37,837 nucleotides of DNA from Anaerolineae bacterium (GCA_023384355.1 JAHDWL010000029.1:1-37837), one strand, 5' to 3'. Shown: positions 1 to 11,552, numbered from the stretch's first letter. Numbers and translations are program-made. The notes: generated from the letters alone by a model not told the origin.

Positions 1-1
1 C

Positions 2-2842
<2,841 letters not shown>

Positions 2843-2923
2843 TGAAGCCACCGGAGAACCCGAAAGGTTAGGCTCTCGCTCCGGGTCATGGCCCGACTTC
2901 GAGGGTCGTAACGATTTGCCCCA

Positions 2924-2954
2924 ATTGGTCATGCCGCCATACAATATGACCAAT
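2924..2954. repeat. 9-bp perfect inverted repeat between uvrA and the PLP-enzyme gene
   Basis: ATTGGTCAT (2924-2932) and ATGACCAAT (2946-2954) are exact reverse complements separated by 13 bp. No T-run follows, so it does not look like a terminator. It lies 130-160 bp before the downstream start and could be an operator. No convincing promoter was recognised in the rest of this 243-bp gap beyond a TATACT hexamer near 3016. Confidence 0.4.
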
Positions 2955-3085
2955 CATGACAATCCGCGCCTGAACGGGTGACAAACGTCAATCGTCCACA
3001 GCCGCTGAAAATCTTATACTGTCAGCAATCGCGGGGTTCCCGAAGTTCCCCTGTGCCCCGCCCTGAACCATCTGAGGAGAGTACC

Positions 3086-4549
3086 ATGATCGATCTGACT
3101 ATCCATGAAGCTGCCCTCGAACGCACCGTGCAACGCGCCCGCGAACAGAACATCATTATCCCCACGTTTGCCCAGCAGCGTGACCCGTCGCTGATCCCTG
3201 ATTCCATCAAGGGCCGGCTGGCCGACGTCGGCTTGTGGGATTTAAACCCCGTCAACCTGTTCCGCATCACCTGGCACAACGAACCGGTCGTCGAAGGTGG
3301 CGGCTTCGGCGGCGTGAACTACCTTGAATTGCCCAGGGAAGTAACGGGCGTTGACGCGCGCATCGTCGTCATCGTCGGCAAGTGGTTCCCCACCGGCGCG
3401 CACAAGGTCGGCGCGGCTTATGGCTGCCTTGTACCCCGGCTGGTTACTGGTCAGTTTGACCCGACCACGCAGAAGGCAGTGTGGCCCAGCACGGGCAACT
3501 ATTGCCGCGGCGGGGCTTATGATTCGCACCTGCTGGCCTGCAAGTCGGTCGCCATTTTGCCGGAAGGGATGAGCAAGGAGCGGTTCGAGTGGCTTCAAGG
3601 GGTGGCGGACGAGATCATCCGCACGCCCGGCACGGAGAGTAACGTCAAGGAGATTTTCGACAAGTGCTGGGAGCTGCGCCGGAGCGGCGAAGACTTGGTT
3701 ATCTTCAATCAGTTCGATGAGTTGGGCAATTACCTCTGGCACTATAGCGTCACCGGCCCGGCCATGCACGAGATCCTCAAGTCGGTCATGGGTCCGGGAG
3801 ACAACTTCCGTGGAATGGCCTCCGCAACCGGTTCAGCCGGGACCATCGCCAGCGGCGACTATCTGAAGGAGCAGTATCCGCACAGCAAGATCTGCGCCAG
3901 CGAGGCGCTGCAATGCCCGACGCTGCTCAACAACGGTTTCGGGGCGCACCGCATCGAAGGCATCGGCGACAAGCACGTGCCCTGGGTTCATAACGTCAAG
4001 AACACCGACATGGTAGTCGCCATCGACGACAACGCCACCATCGGCATCATGCGCCTGTTCAATGAGGAGATCGGTAAGGATTTTCTGGCCGGGCAAGGCG
4101 TGTCAGCCGGGATCATCGAGCAACTGCCGCTGTTGGGCATCTCCGGCATCGGCAATGTGCTGTCGGCGGTCAAGATGGCCAAGTATTATGAGATGGGGCC
4201 GAACGACGTTCTGATGACTATCGCCACCGACTCGATGGAGATGTACGGGAGTCGCGTCGAGGAAGAGCGCGAAGCCCACGGCCCGTTGACCATGCTGGAT
4301 GCGGCCGGCATCTACCATCGCTACCTGCTGGGCGAGACCCCTAACAACCTGATCGAGCTGACCTACGCCGAGCGCAAACGCATCCACAACCTGAAGTATT
4401 ACACCTGGGTGGAGCAGCAGGGCAAGACCTCGGAAGAACTGACGGCGCAGTGGTACGACCCGAACTACTGGACGAGCCTTCACGGCATGGACCGGCAGAT
4501 CGACAAGCTGACCGAGCAGTTTAATGAGCGGGTGGGACTGTTGGGCTAA
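3086..4549 (+). CDS. TrpB/cysteine-synthase-fold PLP-dependent enzyme
   Basis: A 487-residue fold-type II PLP enzyme (tryptophan synthase beta / cysteine synthase superfamily). The Schiff-base lysine is visible in the motif PTGAHKVGAA, the phosphate/substrate loop in STGNYCRGGAYDS, and a Gly/Ser-rich cofactor segment in ATGSAGTIASGDY. The start at 3086 is preceded by GAGGAGA at 3074-3080, a good Shine-Dalgarno, and the conserved sequence begins soon after. An upstream in-frame ATG at 2978 has no such site and its extra 36 residues look non-coding. The protein is longer than classical TrpB (~400 aa), and no trpA or other trp genes lie nearby, so tryptophan synthesis should not be assumed. The substrate is unknown. 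A strong terminator follows about 50 bp after the stop. Confidence 0.85.
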   Translation: MIDLTIHEAALERTVQRAREQNIIIPTFAQQRDPSLIPDSIKGRLADVGLWDLNPVNLFRITWHNEPVVEGGGFGGVNYLELPREVTGVDARIVVIVGKWFPTGAHKVGAAYGCLVPRLVTGQFDPTTQKAVWPSTGNYCRGGAYDSHLLACKSVAILPEGMSKERFEWLQGVADEIIRTPGTESNVKEIFDKCWELRRSGEDLVIFNQFDELGNYLWHYSVTGPAMHEILKSVMGPGDNFRGMASATGSAGTIASGDYLKEQYPHSKICASEALQCPTLLNNGFGAHRIEGIGDKHVPWVHNVKNTDMVVAIDDNATIGIMRLFNEEIGKDFLAGQGVSAGIIEQLPLLGISGIGNVLSAVKMAKYYEMGPNDVLMTIATDSMEMYGSRVEEEREAHGPLTMLDAAGIYHRYLLGETPNNLIELTYAERKRIHNLKYYTWVEQQGKTSEELTAQWYDPNYWTSLHGMDRQIDKLTEQFNERVGLLG

Positions 4550-4600
4550 TCCGGTCGTTTGTGGCGGCGTGCAGAAGTTGGCGCGCTGAAGGGAAAATGG

Positions 4601-4637
4601 AGAGGCGCGAGGCCAGGAACACCTCGCGCCTCTTTTT
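4601..4637 (+). terminator. Rho-independent terminator of the PLP-enzyme gene
   Basis: A perfect 12-bp stem (AGAGGCGCGAGG at 4601-4612 with CCTCGCGCCTCT at 4622-4633) encloses a 9-nt loop and is followed by a short T-run. It lies 51 bp after the stop codon at 4549. Confidence 0.9.
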
Positions 4638-4696
4638 AAATTCTTTTTGTTGATAAATCCTTTCGGCTTCCGGAGGGGGGAGAATCAGGACGGCCA

Positions 4697-4822
4697 TCAA
4701 TCCTCGTGGAATATTTCCAGAAAATCGTCGCGGGAAATTTGTGCTTGTGTCAAAATAGTTCGAAGCGTCGAGCCTTTGATGCGACGATGGTTGGGTATGG
4801 GTATATTAAATAACGCAATCCG
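4697..4822 (-). pseudogene. Remnant of a HicA-type toxin gene (C-terminal half only)
   Basis: The minus strand encodes about 40 residues that read like the C-terminal half of a HicA/YcfA mRNA-interferase: IPIPNHRRIKGSTLRTIL followed by QAQISRDDFLEIF. This matches the family pattern 'vPxHkelkrGTLrxIlrqagls.eeFl'. The N-terminal half carrying the catalytic His (GSH motif) is absent: upstream on this strand the DNA is occupied by the oppositely oriented lipoprotein gene. No hicB follows. Most likely this is a decayed toxin-antitoxin module next to the intact vapBC. Family assignment is by motif memory only. Confidence 0.55.
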
Positions 4823-5462
4823 TTCATTATTATTTTTCTTTGGCGGAGTGCTTTTCGTGCCAAGTCTGGTAGCTTGCGGCGCGGGGCCTGACGCCATGAT
4901 GCCCACGGCCGCCGCGACGGCCGCGCTGCCGCCGAAACCGACCGGCACGCTGCCCGCAGTAGTGATAATGCCAGTGACCAGACCGTCTCCTTCGGCCACG
5001 CCCAGACCAACTCCATGTCAATTGCCGGTTCAACCGGTCCTGAGCGCTGCCTGGAGCGAAGACGAACTCGGCTGCCCCATCACTCCCGGCTCTTCCCCGA
5101 TCAACACCGCCTACGCCCCGTTCGACGGCGGACAGATGCTCTGGCGAAGCGATACTGACACCATTTATGTCCTTTATAACAATGGTGAGTGGGACCGTTA
5201 CCCAAACGAGTGGCGTGAGGGCGACCCCACCTACACCTGTGGTCAGGAAAACGACCCGGCCACGCCGATTCGTGGCTTCGGCCGTGTCTGGTGCGACAAT
5301 GAGGTGGTGCGGACGGCGCTGGGCGCGATGACGGCGGCCGAGATCGGCGACGCTGCATCCGTTGCCCAGGAGTTCGTCAACGGCACGATCCTGACCGCGC
5401 CGTTCGGCGATGCGTTTGTGCTGGTTGGTGAGCGCGGGATATGGCGGCGCGTCGCGAAATAG
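4779..5462 (+). CDS. Putative lipoprotein, Chloroflexota-type, unknown function
   Basis: About 227 residues. The N-terminus has MRRW, a hydrophobic stretch (LLFFFGGVLFVPS) and a lipobox LVAC with Cys at residue 33, so a lipid-anchored exported protein is predicted. A low-complexity Ala/Pro/Thr linker follows (residues ~40-75). A globular part then contains 'FDGGQMLWRSDTDTIYVLY' and a WxxYPNEW segment, a module I associate with secreted Chloroflexota proteins but cannot name. Two starts are possible: ATG 4779 (weak GAG upstream) or ATG 4797, neither with a good ribosome site. The 5' end of the gene runs antisense through the HicA remnant, so its present start region may have been created by that rearrangement. 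Confidence 0.65.
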   Translation: MRRWLGMGILNNAIRSLLFFFGGVLFVPSLVACGAGPDAMMPTAAATAALPPKPTGTLPAVVIMPVTRPSPSATPRPTPCQLPVQPVLSAAWSEDELGCPITPGSSPINTAYAPFDGGQMLWRSDTDTIYVLYNNGEWDRYPNEWREGDPTYTCGQENDPATPIRGFGRVWCDNEVVRTALGAMTAAEIGDAASVAQEFVNGTILTAPFGDAFVLVGERGIWRRVAK

Positions 5463-5471
5463 TCTGGCGGT

Positions 5472-5879
5472 TCAGACCTCGGGGAGCTCCCAGTTTTCGA
5501 TCTCAAGCCCGATGACGCGCACGAATTCGCGCGTGTTGGCCGTCACCAGTGCCGCGCGATGGGTGACGGCTGTGGCGGCGATGAGCAAGTCATGCGGACC
5601 TATAACCATGCCGGAGCGCTCCAGATCGCTACGAATGCGCCCATATTCCTCCGCGCAGCGATCGTCAAAGGGCAACGAGTCATATGGCTCAAAAAAGCGC
5701 GACAACAGACGTATGTTTTCAGCTGGACGTGCGCTGCGATAGGCCCCGTGAATCAGCTCCGCCTTGACGATGGAACAGAGATAGATTTCTCGTGGGTTTT
5801 TCCGACGAAGCCGCGCTACTAACGATTCAGAGCGACCGGTGAGGATACGAATACAGGCGTTGGTGTCCAGCAGATACAT
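5472..5879 (-). CDS. vapC: VapC-family PIN-domain ribonuclease toxin
   Basis: A 135-residue single PIN domain. Acidic active-site positions are visible: Asp in LLDTN (D5), Glu in KAELIHG (~E41) and Asp in GPHDLLIAATA (~D95). The fourth acidic position appears as Asn in TANTREF, a common variant. The family cleaves RNA, often tRNA, and is neutralised by a VapB partner. The partner gene lies 3 nt upstream on the same strand, so the pair forms a bicistron. Length and motif spacing are normal and the toxin looks intact. Confidence 0.88.
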   Translation of the reverse strand: MYLLDTNACIRILTGRSESLVARLRRKNPREIYLCSIVKAELIHGAYRSARPAENIRLLSRFFEPYDSLPFDDRCAEEYGRIRSDLERSGMVIGPHDLLIAATAVTHRAALVTANTREFVRVIGLEIENWELPEV

Positions 5880-5882
5880 GGC

Positions 5883-6119
5883 CTATTGTAAATTTTCAAT
5901 CAGGTCTCGCCGCTCAAATTCGCCCTGGCCCGTTCGTTCCAATGGTTCACCCAGCCATCCTCCGACGACCTCCTCAAAATACCCTGACGGCCAATCGGCC
6001 GCCACCTCGCGCTGAACAAGGTCAGCCAGATAGCGCGAAACGCTCAGATTGGCGGATTGAGCCTGGCGTTGAATTCGCTCCGCCAGCTCATCGGATATGT
6101 AGAGGTGCAACTGAGTCAT
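5883..6119 (-). CDS. vapB: VapB-like antitoxin, ribbon-helix-helix type
   Basis: 78 residues. The N-terminus (MTQLHLYISDELAERIQRQA then LSVSRYLADLVQRE) has the strand-helix-helix pattern of RHH DNA-binding antitoxins. The C-terminal part, rich in Trp, Gly and Glu, would wrap the toxin. ATG 6119 is preferred over the upstream TTG at 6131 because GGA sits 7 nt before it. It precedes vapC by 3 nt. The promoter region is unusually AT-rich and contains a 10-bp palindrome AAATATATTT (6130-6139), a possible autorepression site. Confidence 0.8.
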   Translation of the reverse strand: MTQLHLYISDELAERIQRQAQSANLSVSRYLADLVQREVAADWPSGYFEEVVGGWLGEPLERTGQGEFERRDLIENLQ

Positions 6120-6150
6120 GATTTGTTCCAAATATATTTGTTATATGTGA

Positions 6151-6178
6151 ATTATAAATTTTCAAACGATATCGTCAA
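6151..6178 (-). promoter_or_regulatory. Near-consensus promoter for vapBC
   Basis: On the minus strand, TTGACG (plus 6173-6178) and TATAAT (plus 6151-6156) are separated by 16 bp and sit about 32 bp upstream of the vapB start. The palindrome at 6130-6139 lies between the -10 box and the start codon, where an RHH antitoxin could autoregulate. Confidence 0.7.
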
Positions 6179-6221
6179 GCGTTGATTTGCCTTGTCGGGC
6201 AACGTAGGCGATCATTGACGC

Positions 6222-7601
6222 ATGCTCCAACCCGGACAACAGATCGAGAACTACCGCATCGACAGCGTCCTCGGCGAGGGCGGCATGGGGACGATCTACC
6301 GCGCAACGGACGTCAACCTGATGCGCCCGGTAGCCGTCAAGGTGATGCACGGCAATCTGGCCGACGACCCAACCTTCCAGGGGCGTTTCCTGCAGGAAGC
6401 GCGCGCCGCTGCCCGTCTCGATCACCCCTCCATCGTGCGCATTTACCACTTCGGCCGCGAGAGCGGGTTGCTCTATATCGTGATGGAGCTTATCGACGGG
6501 CTGAGCCTCGGCGCGTATCTGCGCCAGTTGGCCCGGCTCAATCAAGTGGTGCGTCTGGAGGAAACGGTATCGCTCATCGCCCAGGCGGCCGACGCTCTCG
6601 GCTATGCCCACCGCCAGGGCGTCATCCATCGCGACATCAAGCCTGACAACATCCTCGTCAAGCGGCTGGACCAGCCCGACCGCCCGGGCGACCCGCCCCT
6701 CCGCGCGATGGTCACCGACTTCGGCCTGGCCCGGCTGATGGGTATGGAGCAGGACACCCAATCGGGCCTGATGATGGGCACGCTGCCCTACATGTCGCCG
6801 GAGCAGGTATTGGGCCTGCCGGTCGACGGGCGGTCAGATATCTATTCCCTGGGAGTTGTGCTCTACCAGTTAACGACGGGCAGATTGCCGCTCGAAATTC
6901 GTTCACCGGAACAGGCTGTGCAGGCCCACCAGTACGAGGAAGTTGTCGCGCCGCGTGAGACCCACGCCGGCGTGCCCGTCGCCATCGAGACGATCATCAT
7001 GAGAGCGCTGGCCCGCCGGGCGGAGAATCGCTACCAGACGGCCGAGGAACTGGCGGCCGACCTGCGTCGGGCGACGACCACTCTCGGCAACCAGGAGGCG
7101 CTCGCCTTCACCGAGGAGACGGATTCGACCATCGTCAGCATGGTGACCGAATTTCCCACGCCCGCCCGCCAACTGGAATGGGACATGCGGCCGCGCCTGC
7201 TGGAGGGCGAAGGTATCTGCCGCGTCCTGTTGCAGAATCATTCGCTCGCGCCTCAATCGGCGACCCTGACGCTCGAAACCCCGCGAGGCGGACTGTATGC
7301 CGACGCAGCACAGAAGCAGGTCTCACTTGTGCCGGGTCAGATGGGCGTCGTCGATTTTTACCTCAAGCCCATGAAGCAGCCGTTCATTGGCCGCGACCGG
7401 AATTGGCCGTTCATCATCCGGGTGACGCCCCATTCGTCACTTGGCGGGCCGGCCCCGGGGATGGATGGCCTCGTGCGGGCCACGCCGCAGATGCCGTGGT
7501 GGCTGGCGCTGTTGTTGGCAGCGCTGCTGTTGGTGGGCTGCGGGTTGGCGTTGTGGCTGCTCATCTCGCTGCCAATGGTTAATAACCTGCTTTTCTCCTA
7601 G
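6222..7601 (+). CDS. Hanks-type Ser/Thr protein kinase with C-terminal membrane anchor
   Basis: 459 residues. The kinase domain spans about residues 11-275 and is complete: glycine loop GEGGMG (18-23), Lys40 in VAVKV, Glu60 in the C-helix, catalytic HRDIKPDN (136-143, Asp138), DFG (166-168) and SPE (192-194). An active kinase is expected. A beta-rich cytoplasmic region follows (~290-410), then one hydrophobic segment near the C-terminus (WWLALLLAALLLVGCGLALWLL). The kinase therefore faces the cytoplasm with almost nothing outside, and no PASTA repeats. A TTGCCT-17 bp-GATCAT pair ends 6 nt before the ATG, so the mRNA may be leaderless. Its stop overlaps the kdpE stop (shared CTAG, 7598-7601). 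Substrates are unknown. Confidence 0.93.
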   Translation: MLQPGQQIENYRIDSVLGEGGMGTIYRATDVNLMRPVAVKVMHGNLADDPTFQGRFLQEARAAARLDHPSIVRIYHFGRESGLLYIVMELIDGLSLGAYLRQLARLNQVVRLEETVSLIAQAADALGYAHRQGVIHRDIKPDNILVKRLDQPDRPGDPPLRAMVTDFGLARLMGMEQDTQSGLMMGTLPYMSPEQVLGLPVDGRSDIYSLGVVLYQLTTGRLPLEIRSPEQAVQAHQYEEVVAPRETHAGVPVAIETIIMRALARRAENRYQTAEELAADLRRATTTLGNQEALAFTEETDSTIVSMVTEFPTPARQLEWDMRPRLLEGEGICRVLLQNHSLAPQSATLTLETPRGGLYADAAQKQVSLVPGQMGVVDFYLKPMKQPFIGRDRNWPFIIRVTPHSSLGGPAPGMDGLVRATPQMPWWLALLLAALLLVGCGLALWLLISLPMVNNLLFS

Positions 7602-8281
7602 GCGGCCAGCCTGTACCCCACTCCCGGTTCCGTCAGGATGAGCTTCGGCAAAGATGGATCCTCTTCCAGCTTCTGGCGCAATGTGGCGAAATAGACGCGC
7701 AGATATTGCGTTTCCTCCACATATTCCGGCCCCCACACTTCGCGCAGGATTTGCTTGTGCGTCATCACTCGCCCCGCGTGCTGGATGAGAAGTCTCAGCA
7801 GGGCGTATTCCGTTGGCGTCAGCTTCACCGGCTCCCCACCGCGCGTCACGTGACGACGCGAGAGATCGACCTCGACGTTCCCGGCCTTGAACCGATGTGA
7901 TTGCAGCGCAGGCTGGGTATGCCGCTGCGCCACACGCATCCGCGCCATCAGTTCTTCCAGGCTGAACGGCTTGGTCAGATAATCATCGGCTCCTGCATCC
8001 AGCGCCGCCACCTTGTCAATGTCGGCGTCACGCACCGACAGGATGATCGTCGGCGTCGTCGTCCACTCCCGCAGCCGCCGCAACACCTCCAGCCCGTCGA
8101 TGTCGGGTAGCCCCATGTCGAGGATAATGAGGTCGGGTCTCAACTGGGCCGCCCGGTTGATCCCATCCTGCCCGGTGGCAACCTCATGCACCTCGTAGCC
8201 GTTCGCCTCCAGACTGATACGCAGGAAGCGCCGGATCTGCGCTTCGTCGTCGATGACCAGCACGCGCGGTCCTGCGCTCAT
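7598..8281 (-). CDS. kdpE: KdpE, OmpR/PhoB-family response regulator
   Basis: 227 residues. The receiver domain has the acidic pocket DDE (11-13), phosphoacceptor Asp55 (LIILDMGLPD) and the switch Lys in LTKPFS. The C-terminal winged-helix domain (LTPTEYALLRLL, VWGPEY, YLRVYFATLRQKLE) is typical of KdpE, which activates kdp transcription under K+ limitation. Its ATG overlaps the kdpD stop codon (ATGA, 8278-8281), implying translational coupling with its cognate kinase. It ends tail-to-tail with the Ser/Thr kinase gene, sharing four bases. A candidate binding site is the tandem repeat upstream of kdpF. Confidence 0.96.
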   Translation of the reverse strand: MSAGPRVLVIDDEAQIRRFLRISLEANGYEVHEVATGQDGINRAAQLRPDLIILDMGLPDIDGLEVLRRLREWTTTPTIILSVRDADIDKVAALDAGADDYLTKPFSLEELMARMRVAQRHTQPALQSHRFKAGNVEVDLSRRHVTRGGEPVKLTPTEYALLRLLIQHAGRVMTHKQILREVWGPEYVEETQYLRVYFATLRQKLEEDPSLPKLILTEPGVGYRLAA

Positions 8282-10971
8282 GTTGCAGCCTCCCGCACCG
8301 CTGGTTGCTCATCGGGCATGGGCAGCCGGATGATGAAGCGCACGCCGCCCGCGTGGTGGTTCTCGGCCGTCAGCGTGCCGCCGTGGGCCTCCACCAGTCC
8401 GCGCGAGATAGGCAAGCCCAGCCCTGTGCCGGTGACAGCCGGCCCCGGGACGCGATAGACCTTGTCGAAGATGCGCTCCAGATCGGCATCCGGGATAGGA
8501 GGGCCGTCGTTCGACACGCTCAACTCGCAAAATCCGCCACGTTCACGAGCGGCGATGAAAATGTGGGTGCCGGGCGGCGTGTAGCTGCAGGCATTGTCGA
8601 GCAGGTTGGCCAGTACCTGTTCGATCAGGACGAAATCGAGCTTGACGAGTGGCAGATCGGGCTGCACATCGATCGTCAGCACGCGCTCGGCCAGGCAGGT
8701 CGTCAGCCGTTGCGCCGCCACGCCGATGATCTCGCGTATATCGCACCACTCTCGCTTGGGTTGCAGACGGCCGCTCTCCAGCCGGGACATGTCGAGCAAG
8801 TTTTCCACCAACCGGTTCAGCCGCTCGGATGCGTCGAGGATGTCGCGTATCAGCTGGTGCTGGGCATCCTCATCCAGCCCGGTGCCGGGATGGAGCAGGC
8901 TGTCGGCCGCGCCGCGGATCGAGGCGATCGGGGTGCGCAACTCATGGGAGATGGAGTTCAGGAGCACACCTGAGAGGCGCTCCGACTCGCGCAGCAGGGC
9001 GGCCTGCTCGGCCGCCTCGTCCAGCAGCTCCCGTTCAACGGCCAGAGTAATCTGGCCGATGAATGTCTCCAGCAGCGATTCCTGGTCAAATGGCAGCCGT
9101 TCTGTCGACCGTCGCCGGATGCCGATGACGCCGACGATGCCGCTGGCAGTACGCAACGGATAATAGCGAGCCAGAGCTTTCGGCAGGGTGCCTGTGTTGC
9201 GGCCGGCAACCCGACCATATTCATAGACCCAGCCGGCCACACCCTCCTCCTTCTCATCCATTACCAGCGTGCTGGACGGATGCGGCGCGACACCGTGCCC
9301 GTCTTCGCGCGGCAGCAGGATGGCCACTTCCGCGTCGAAAACGCGGCCGACCTGCTCGACGGCCGTGGTGAGGACGGCATCCATGTCCACCGCGCCGGCC
9401 GTCTCATGGGTCAGGGTGAAGAGGGCCAGATTGCGCTCGGCGTTGAACCGGGCCTGTTGTTCGCGAATGCGCAGTCGGGCAGTCAGATTGCCGGTGAACA
9501 GAGCAATGACGAAGTAAAGCAGCAGCAGGGCGATGTCCTGCGGCAGGAAGATCTGAAGCGTAAAGAGGGGGTCGATGAACAGGTAATTCCAGCTGAGCGC
9601 GCTGAGAACGGCCGCCAGCAGGGCCGGGCCGCGACCAATGTAAACCGCAACGAGCAGCACCGCCAGCAGGTCAGTCAACCCTACGAGCTGGTAACCGGCG
9701 ATGGGCACGATAAAGAAATCAGCCAGCGTGACCAGACCGATAATTCCCGCGGCCAGCAGATAGTCACGCCAGCCAGTGTGCCGGTCGATCTTGGGCAGCG
9801 CCGGCAAGGCGACCGTGGAGCGCGCGTCCGGCGTCTCGTCCCCGGTCACAACATATACATCGATGTTACCGCTGTTGCGAATGAGCCGGTCGACATAGGA
9901 GCCACCTGTGAAAAGCTCGATCCGGCGCTTGTGCAGCGGTTTGCCGATGATGATCTGGGTGATGTTGCGCTGCTGCGCGAGGCGTAGCAGCGCGTCGGGC
10001 ACGTCGTCCCCGGCGACGGTCATCACTTCCGCGCCGAGCGAGCGCGCCAGATCGAGATGACGATTCACCATCGCCCACGCTTCGTCGGCCAATGGCTTCG
10101 AAGTCTCGACAAACACGGCCAGCCACGGCGCTTCCAGATTGTAGGCCATGCGCCGCGTCCAGCGGATGAGTCGCTCGGAGAAGGGGCCGGGGCCGATGGC
10201 GACCATCAAACGCTCGCCGGACTTCCACGGCCCGGCGATGCGCTTCAGCTCCATGTAATCCTGAAGCTGGTGGTCAACGCGTTCGGCCGTCAGGCGCAGG
10301 GCCATCATCCGCAGCGCCGTCAGGTTTCCGACGCGAAAGAAGTTGTCGGCAGCCACATGGACGCGCTCCGCCGTGTAGACCTTGCCCTCGAACAGCCGCT
10401 TGCGCAGCTCCTCCGGCGTCAGGTCAATCAGTTCCACATCCTCGGCCAGATCGATCAGCGTGTCGGGCACGGTTTCGTGGACGGTAATACCAGTGATCTG
10501 GCGCACGGCGTCGGCCCGACTTTCAAAGTGCTGGACGTTGACCGTGGTGTAGACGTCGATTCCCGCCTCCAGCAGGTCCAATACGTCCTGATACCGTTTG
10601 CCGTGCCTCGCGCCGGGGGCGTTGGTATGGGCCAGTTCATCGACGAGAACGAGTTCGGGTTGGCGGGCCAGCACGCCGTCGACATCCATCTCCTCGAGCC
10701 ACGCGCCGCGATACTCAATCTGTTGGCGCGGGACTATCTCCAGCCCCTCCAGCAGCCGTTCCGTCTCGCGTCGGCCGTGGGTTTCAATATAGCCGACGAC
10801 AATGTCCATGCCGTCGGCCTGTAGCCGGCGAGCCTCTTCGAGCATGGCGTAGGTCTTGCCGACACCCGCAGCCATGCCGAAGAATATTTTCAGTTTTCCG
10901 CGTCGCCGGCGTTCTTCCTCTTTCTGAATGCTCGCCAGCAACGCGTCGGGGTCGGGTCGTTCGAAATCCAT
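8278..10971 (-). CDS. kdpD: KdpD, K+-responsive sensor histidine kinase
   Basis: 897 residues from the ATG at 10971, where the conserved KdpD sequence begins; a longer frame upstream reads back into kdpC and is not plausible. Domains in order: KdpD N-terminal ATP-binding domain (Walker A GMAAGVGKT 32-40, DELAHTN 111-117), a universal-stress-protein-like domain (~250-380), four closely spaced membrane helices (DUF4118-type, ~400-500), a GAF-like domain, a HisKA domain with SHELRTP (phosphorylated His676), and HATPase with N box NLLDNA and GTGLGL. All key residues are present, so it should phosphorylate KdpE. It starts 13 bp after kdpC. Confidence 0.96.
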   Translation of the reverse strand: MDFERPDPDALLASIQKEEERRRRGKLKIFFGMAAGVGKTYAMLEEARRLQADGMDIVVGYIETHGRRETERLLEGLEIVPRQQIEYRGAWLEEMDVDGVLARQPELVLVDELAHTNAPGARHGKRYQDVLDLLEAGIDVYTTVNVQHFESRADAVRQITGITVHETVPDTLIDLAEDVELIDLTPEELRKRLFEGKVYTAERVHVAADNFFRVGNLTALRMMALRLTAERVDHQLQDYMELKRIAGPWKSGERLMVAIGPGPFSERLIRWTRRMAYNLEAPWLAVFVETSKPLADEAWAMVNRHLDLARSLGAEVMTVAGDDVPDALLRLAQQRNITQIIIGKPLHKRRIELFTGGSYVDRLIRNSGNIDVYVVTGDETPDARSTVALPALPKIDRHTGWRDYLLAAGIIGLVTLADFFIVPIAGYQLVGLTDLLAVLLVAVYIGRGPALLAAVLSALSWNYLFIDPLFTLQIFLPQDIALLLLYFVIALFTGNLTARLRIREQQARFNAERNLALFTLTHETAGAVDMDAVLTTAVEQVGRVFDAEVAILLPREDGHGVAPHPSSTLVMDEKEEGVAGWVYEYGRVAGRNTGTLPKALARYYPLRTASGIVGVIGIRRRSTERLPFDQESLLETFIGQITLAVERELLDEAAEQAALLRESERLSGVLLNSISHELRTPIASIRGAADSLLHPGTGLDEDAQHQLIRDILDASERLNRLVENLLDMSRLESGRLQPKREWCDIREIIGVAAQRLTTCLAERVLTIDVQPDLPLVKLDFVLIEQVLANLLDNACSYTPPGTHIFIAARERGGFCELSVSNDGPPIPDADLERIFDKVYRVPGPAVTGTGLGLPISRGLVEAHGGTLTAENHHAGGVRFIIRLPMPDEQPAVREAAT

Positions 10972-10984
10972 ATGCGCCTGACCG

Positions 10985-11551
10985 TCATTGTAGACGATCC
11001 AGTGCCAGATTGAGAAGCAGAACGTTGACGCGCGGCTCCCCCAGGATACCCAGTTGCGGCCCTTCGACATGAGCATCAACCAGGTCGAGAACCTGAGCCT
11101 CATTCAGGCCCCGCGCGTCGGCCACACGACTGGCCTGCATACGCGCGGCATCGGGGCTGATGTGGGGGTCGAGACCGCTGCCGGACGCGAAACGCATTTC
11201 AACCGGTACTTTCACGCCGGTGGGTAGTCCGTGGGCGGCGCGGAAGTCGTTTGCCCGTTGCATCGCCTGTTCAGCCAGCGTGGCGCTTGTCGGGGCCAGG
11301 TTGCTGGCCCCGGAAGGAAGCGTGGTGTAGCCCGTGGCCGACGGCCGGGGCCAGAAGTAACGCGAATCGTCGTTGGCCTGTCCCAGAAGCGCTGACCCGG
11401 TCGGTTGGTCGGGGTCGCCCAGCAGGCTGCCGTTGGCCTGTGCCGGAAAAATCAGTTGCGCGATACCGGTCACCACCAATGGGTAGACGACGCCGGTCAG
11501 GAGTGTGAGCAGCGCCAGCATCACCAGCGCGGGACGTAGTTGTTTAAGCAT
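10985..11551 (-). CDS. kdpC: KdpC, K+-transporting ATPase subunit C
   Basis: 188 residues. One N-terminal transmembrane helix (LVMLALLTLLTGVVYPLVVTG) is followed by an extracytoplasmic domain with the conserved family stretches SxLLGQ, FWPRPSAT and SGSGLDPHISPDAA. KdpC stabilises the KdpFABC complex and raises the ATP affinity of KdpB. GGAGGT lies about 8 nt before the ATG, inside the 3' end of the preceding gene, from which it is separated by 1 nt. Length is normal. Confidence 0.96.
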   Translation of the reverse strand: MLKQLRPALVMLALLTLLTGVVYPLVVTGIAQLIFPAQANGSLLGDPDQPTGSALLGQANDDSRYFWPRPSATGYTTLPSGASNLAPTSATLAEQAMQRANDFRAAHGLPTGVKVPVEMRFASGSGLDPHISPDAARMQASRVADARGLNEAQVLDLVDAHVEGPQLGILGEPRVNVLLLNLALDRLQ

Positions 11552-11552
11552 T

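Noticed and set aside
2852-2927. Terminator after uvrA
   Set aside because: Only a weak CCGGAG/CTCCGG pairing with a long loop and no T-run is present.
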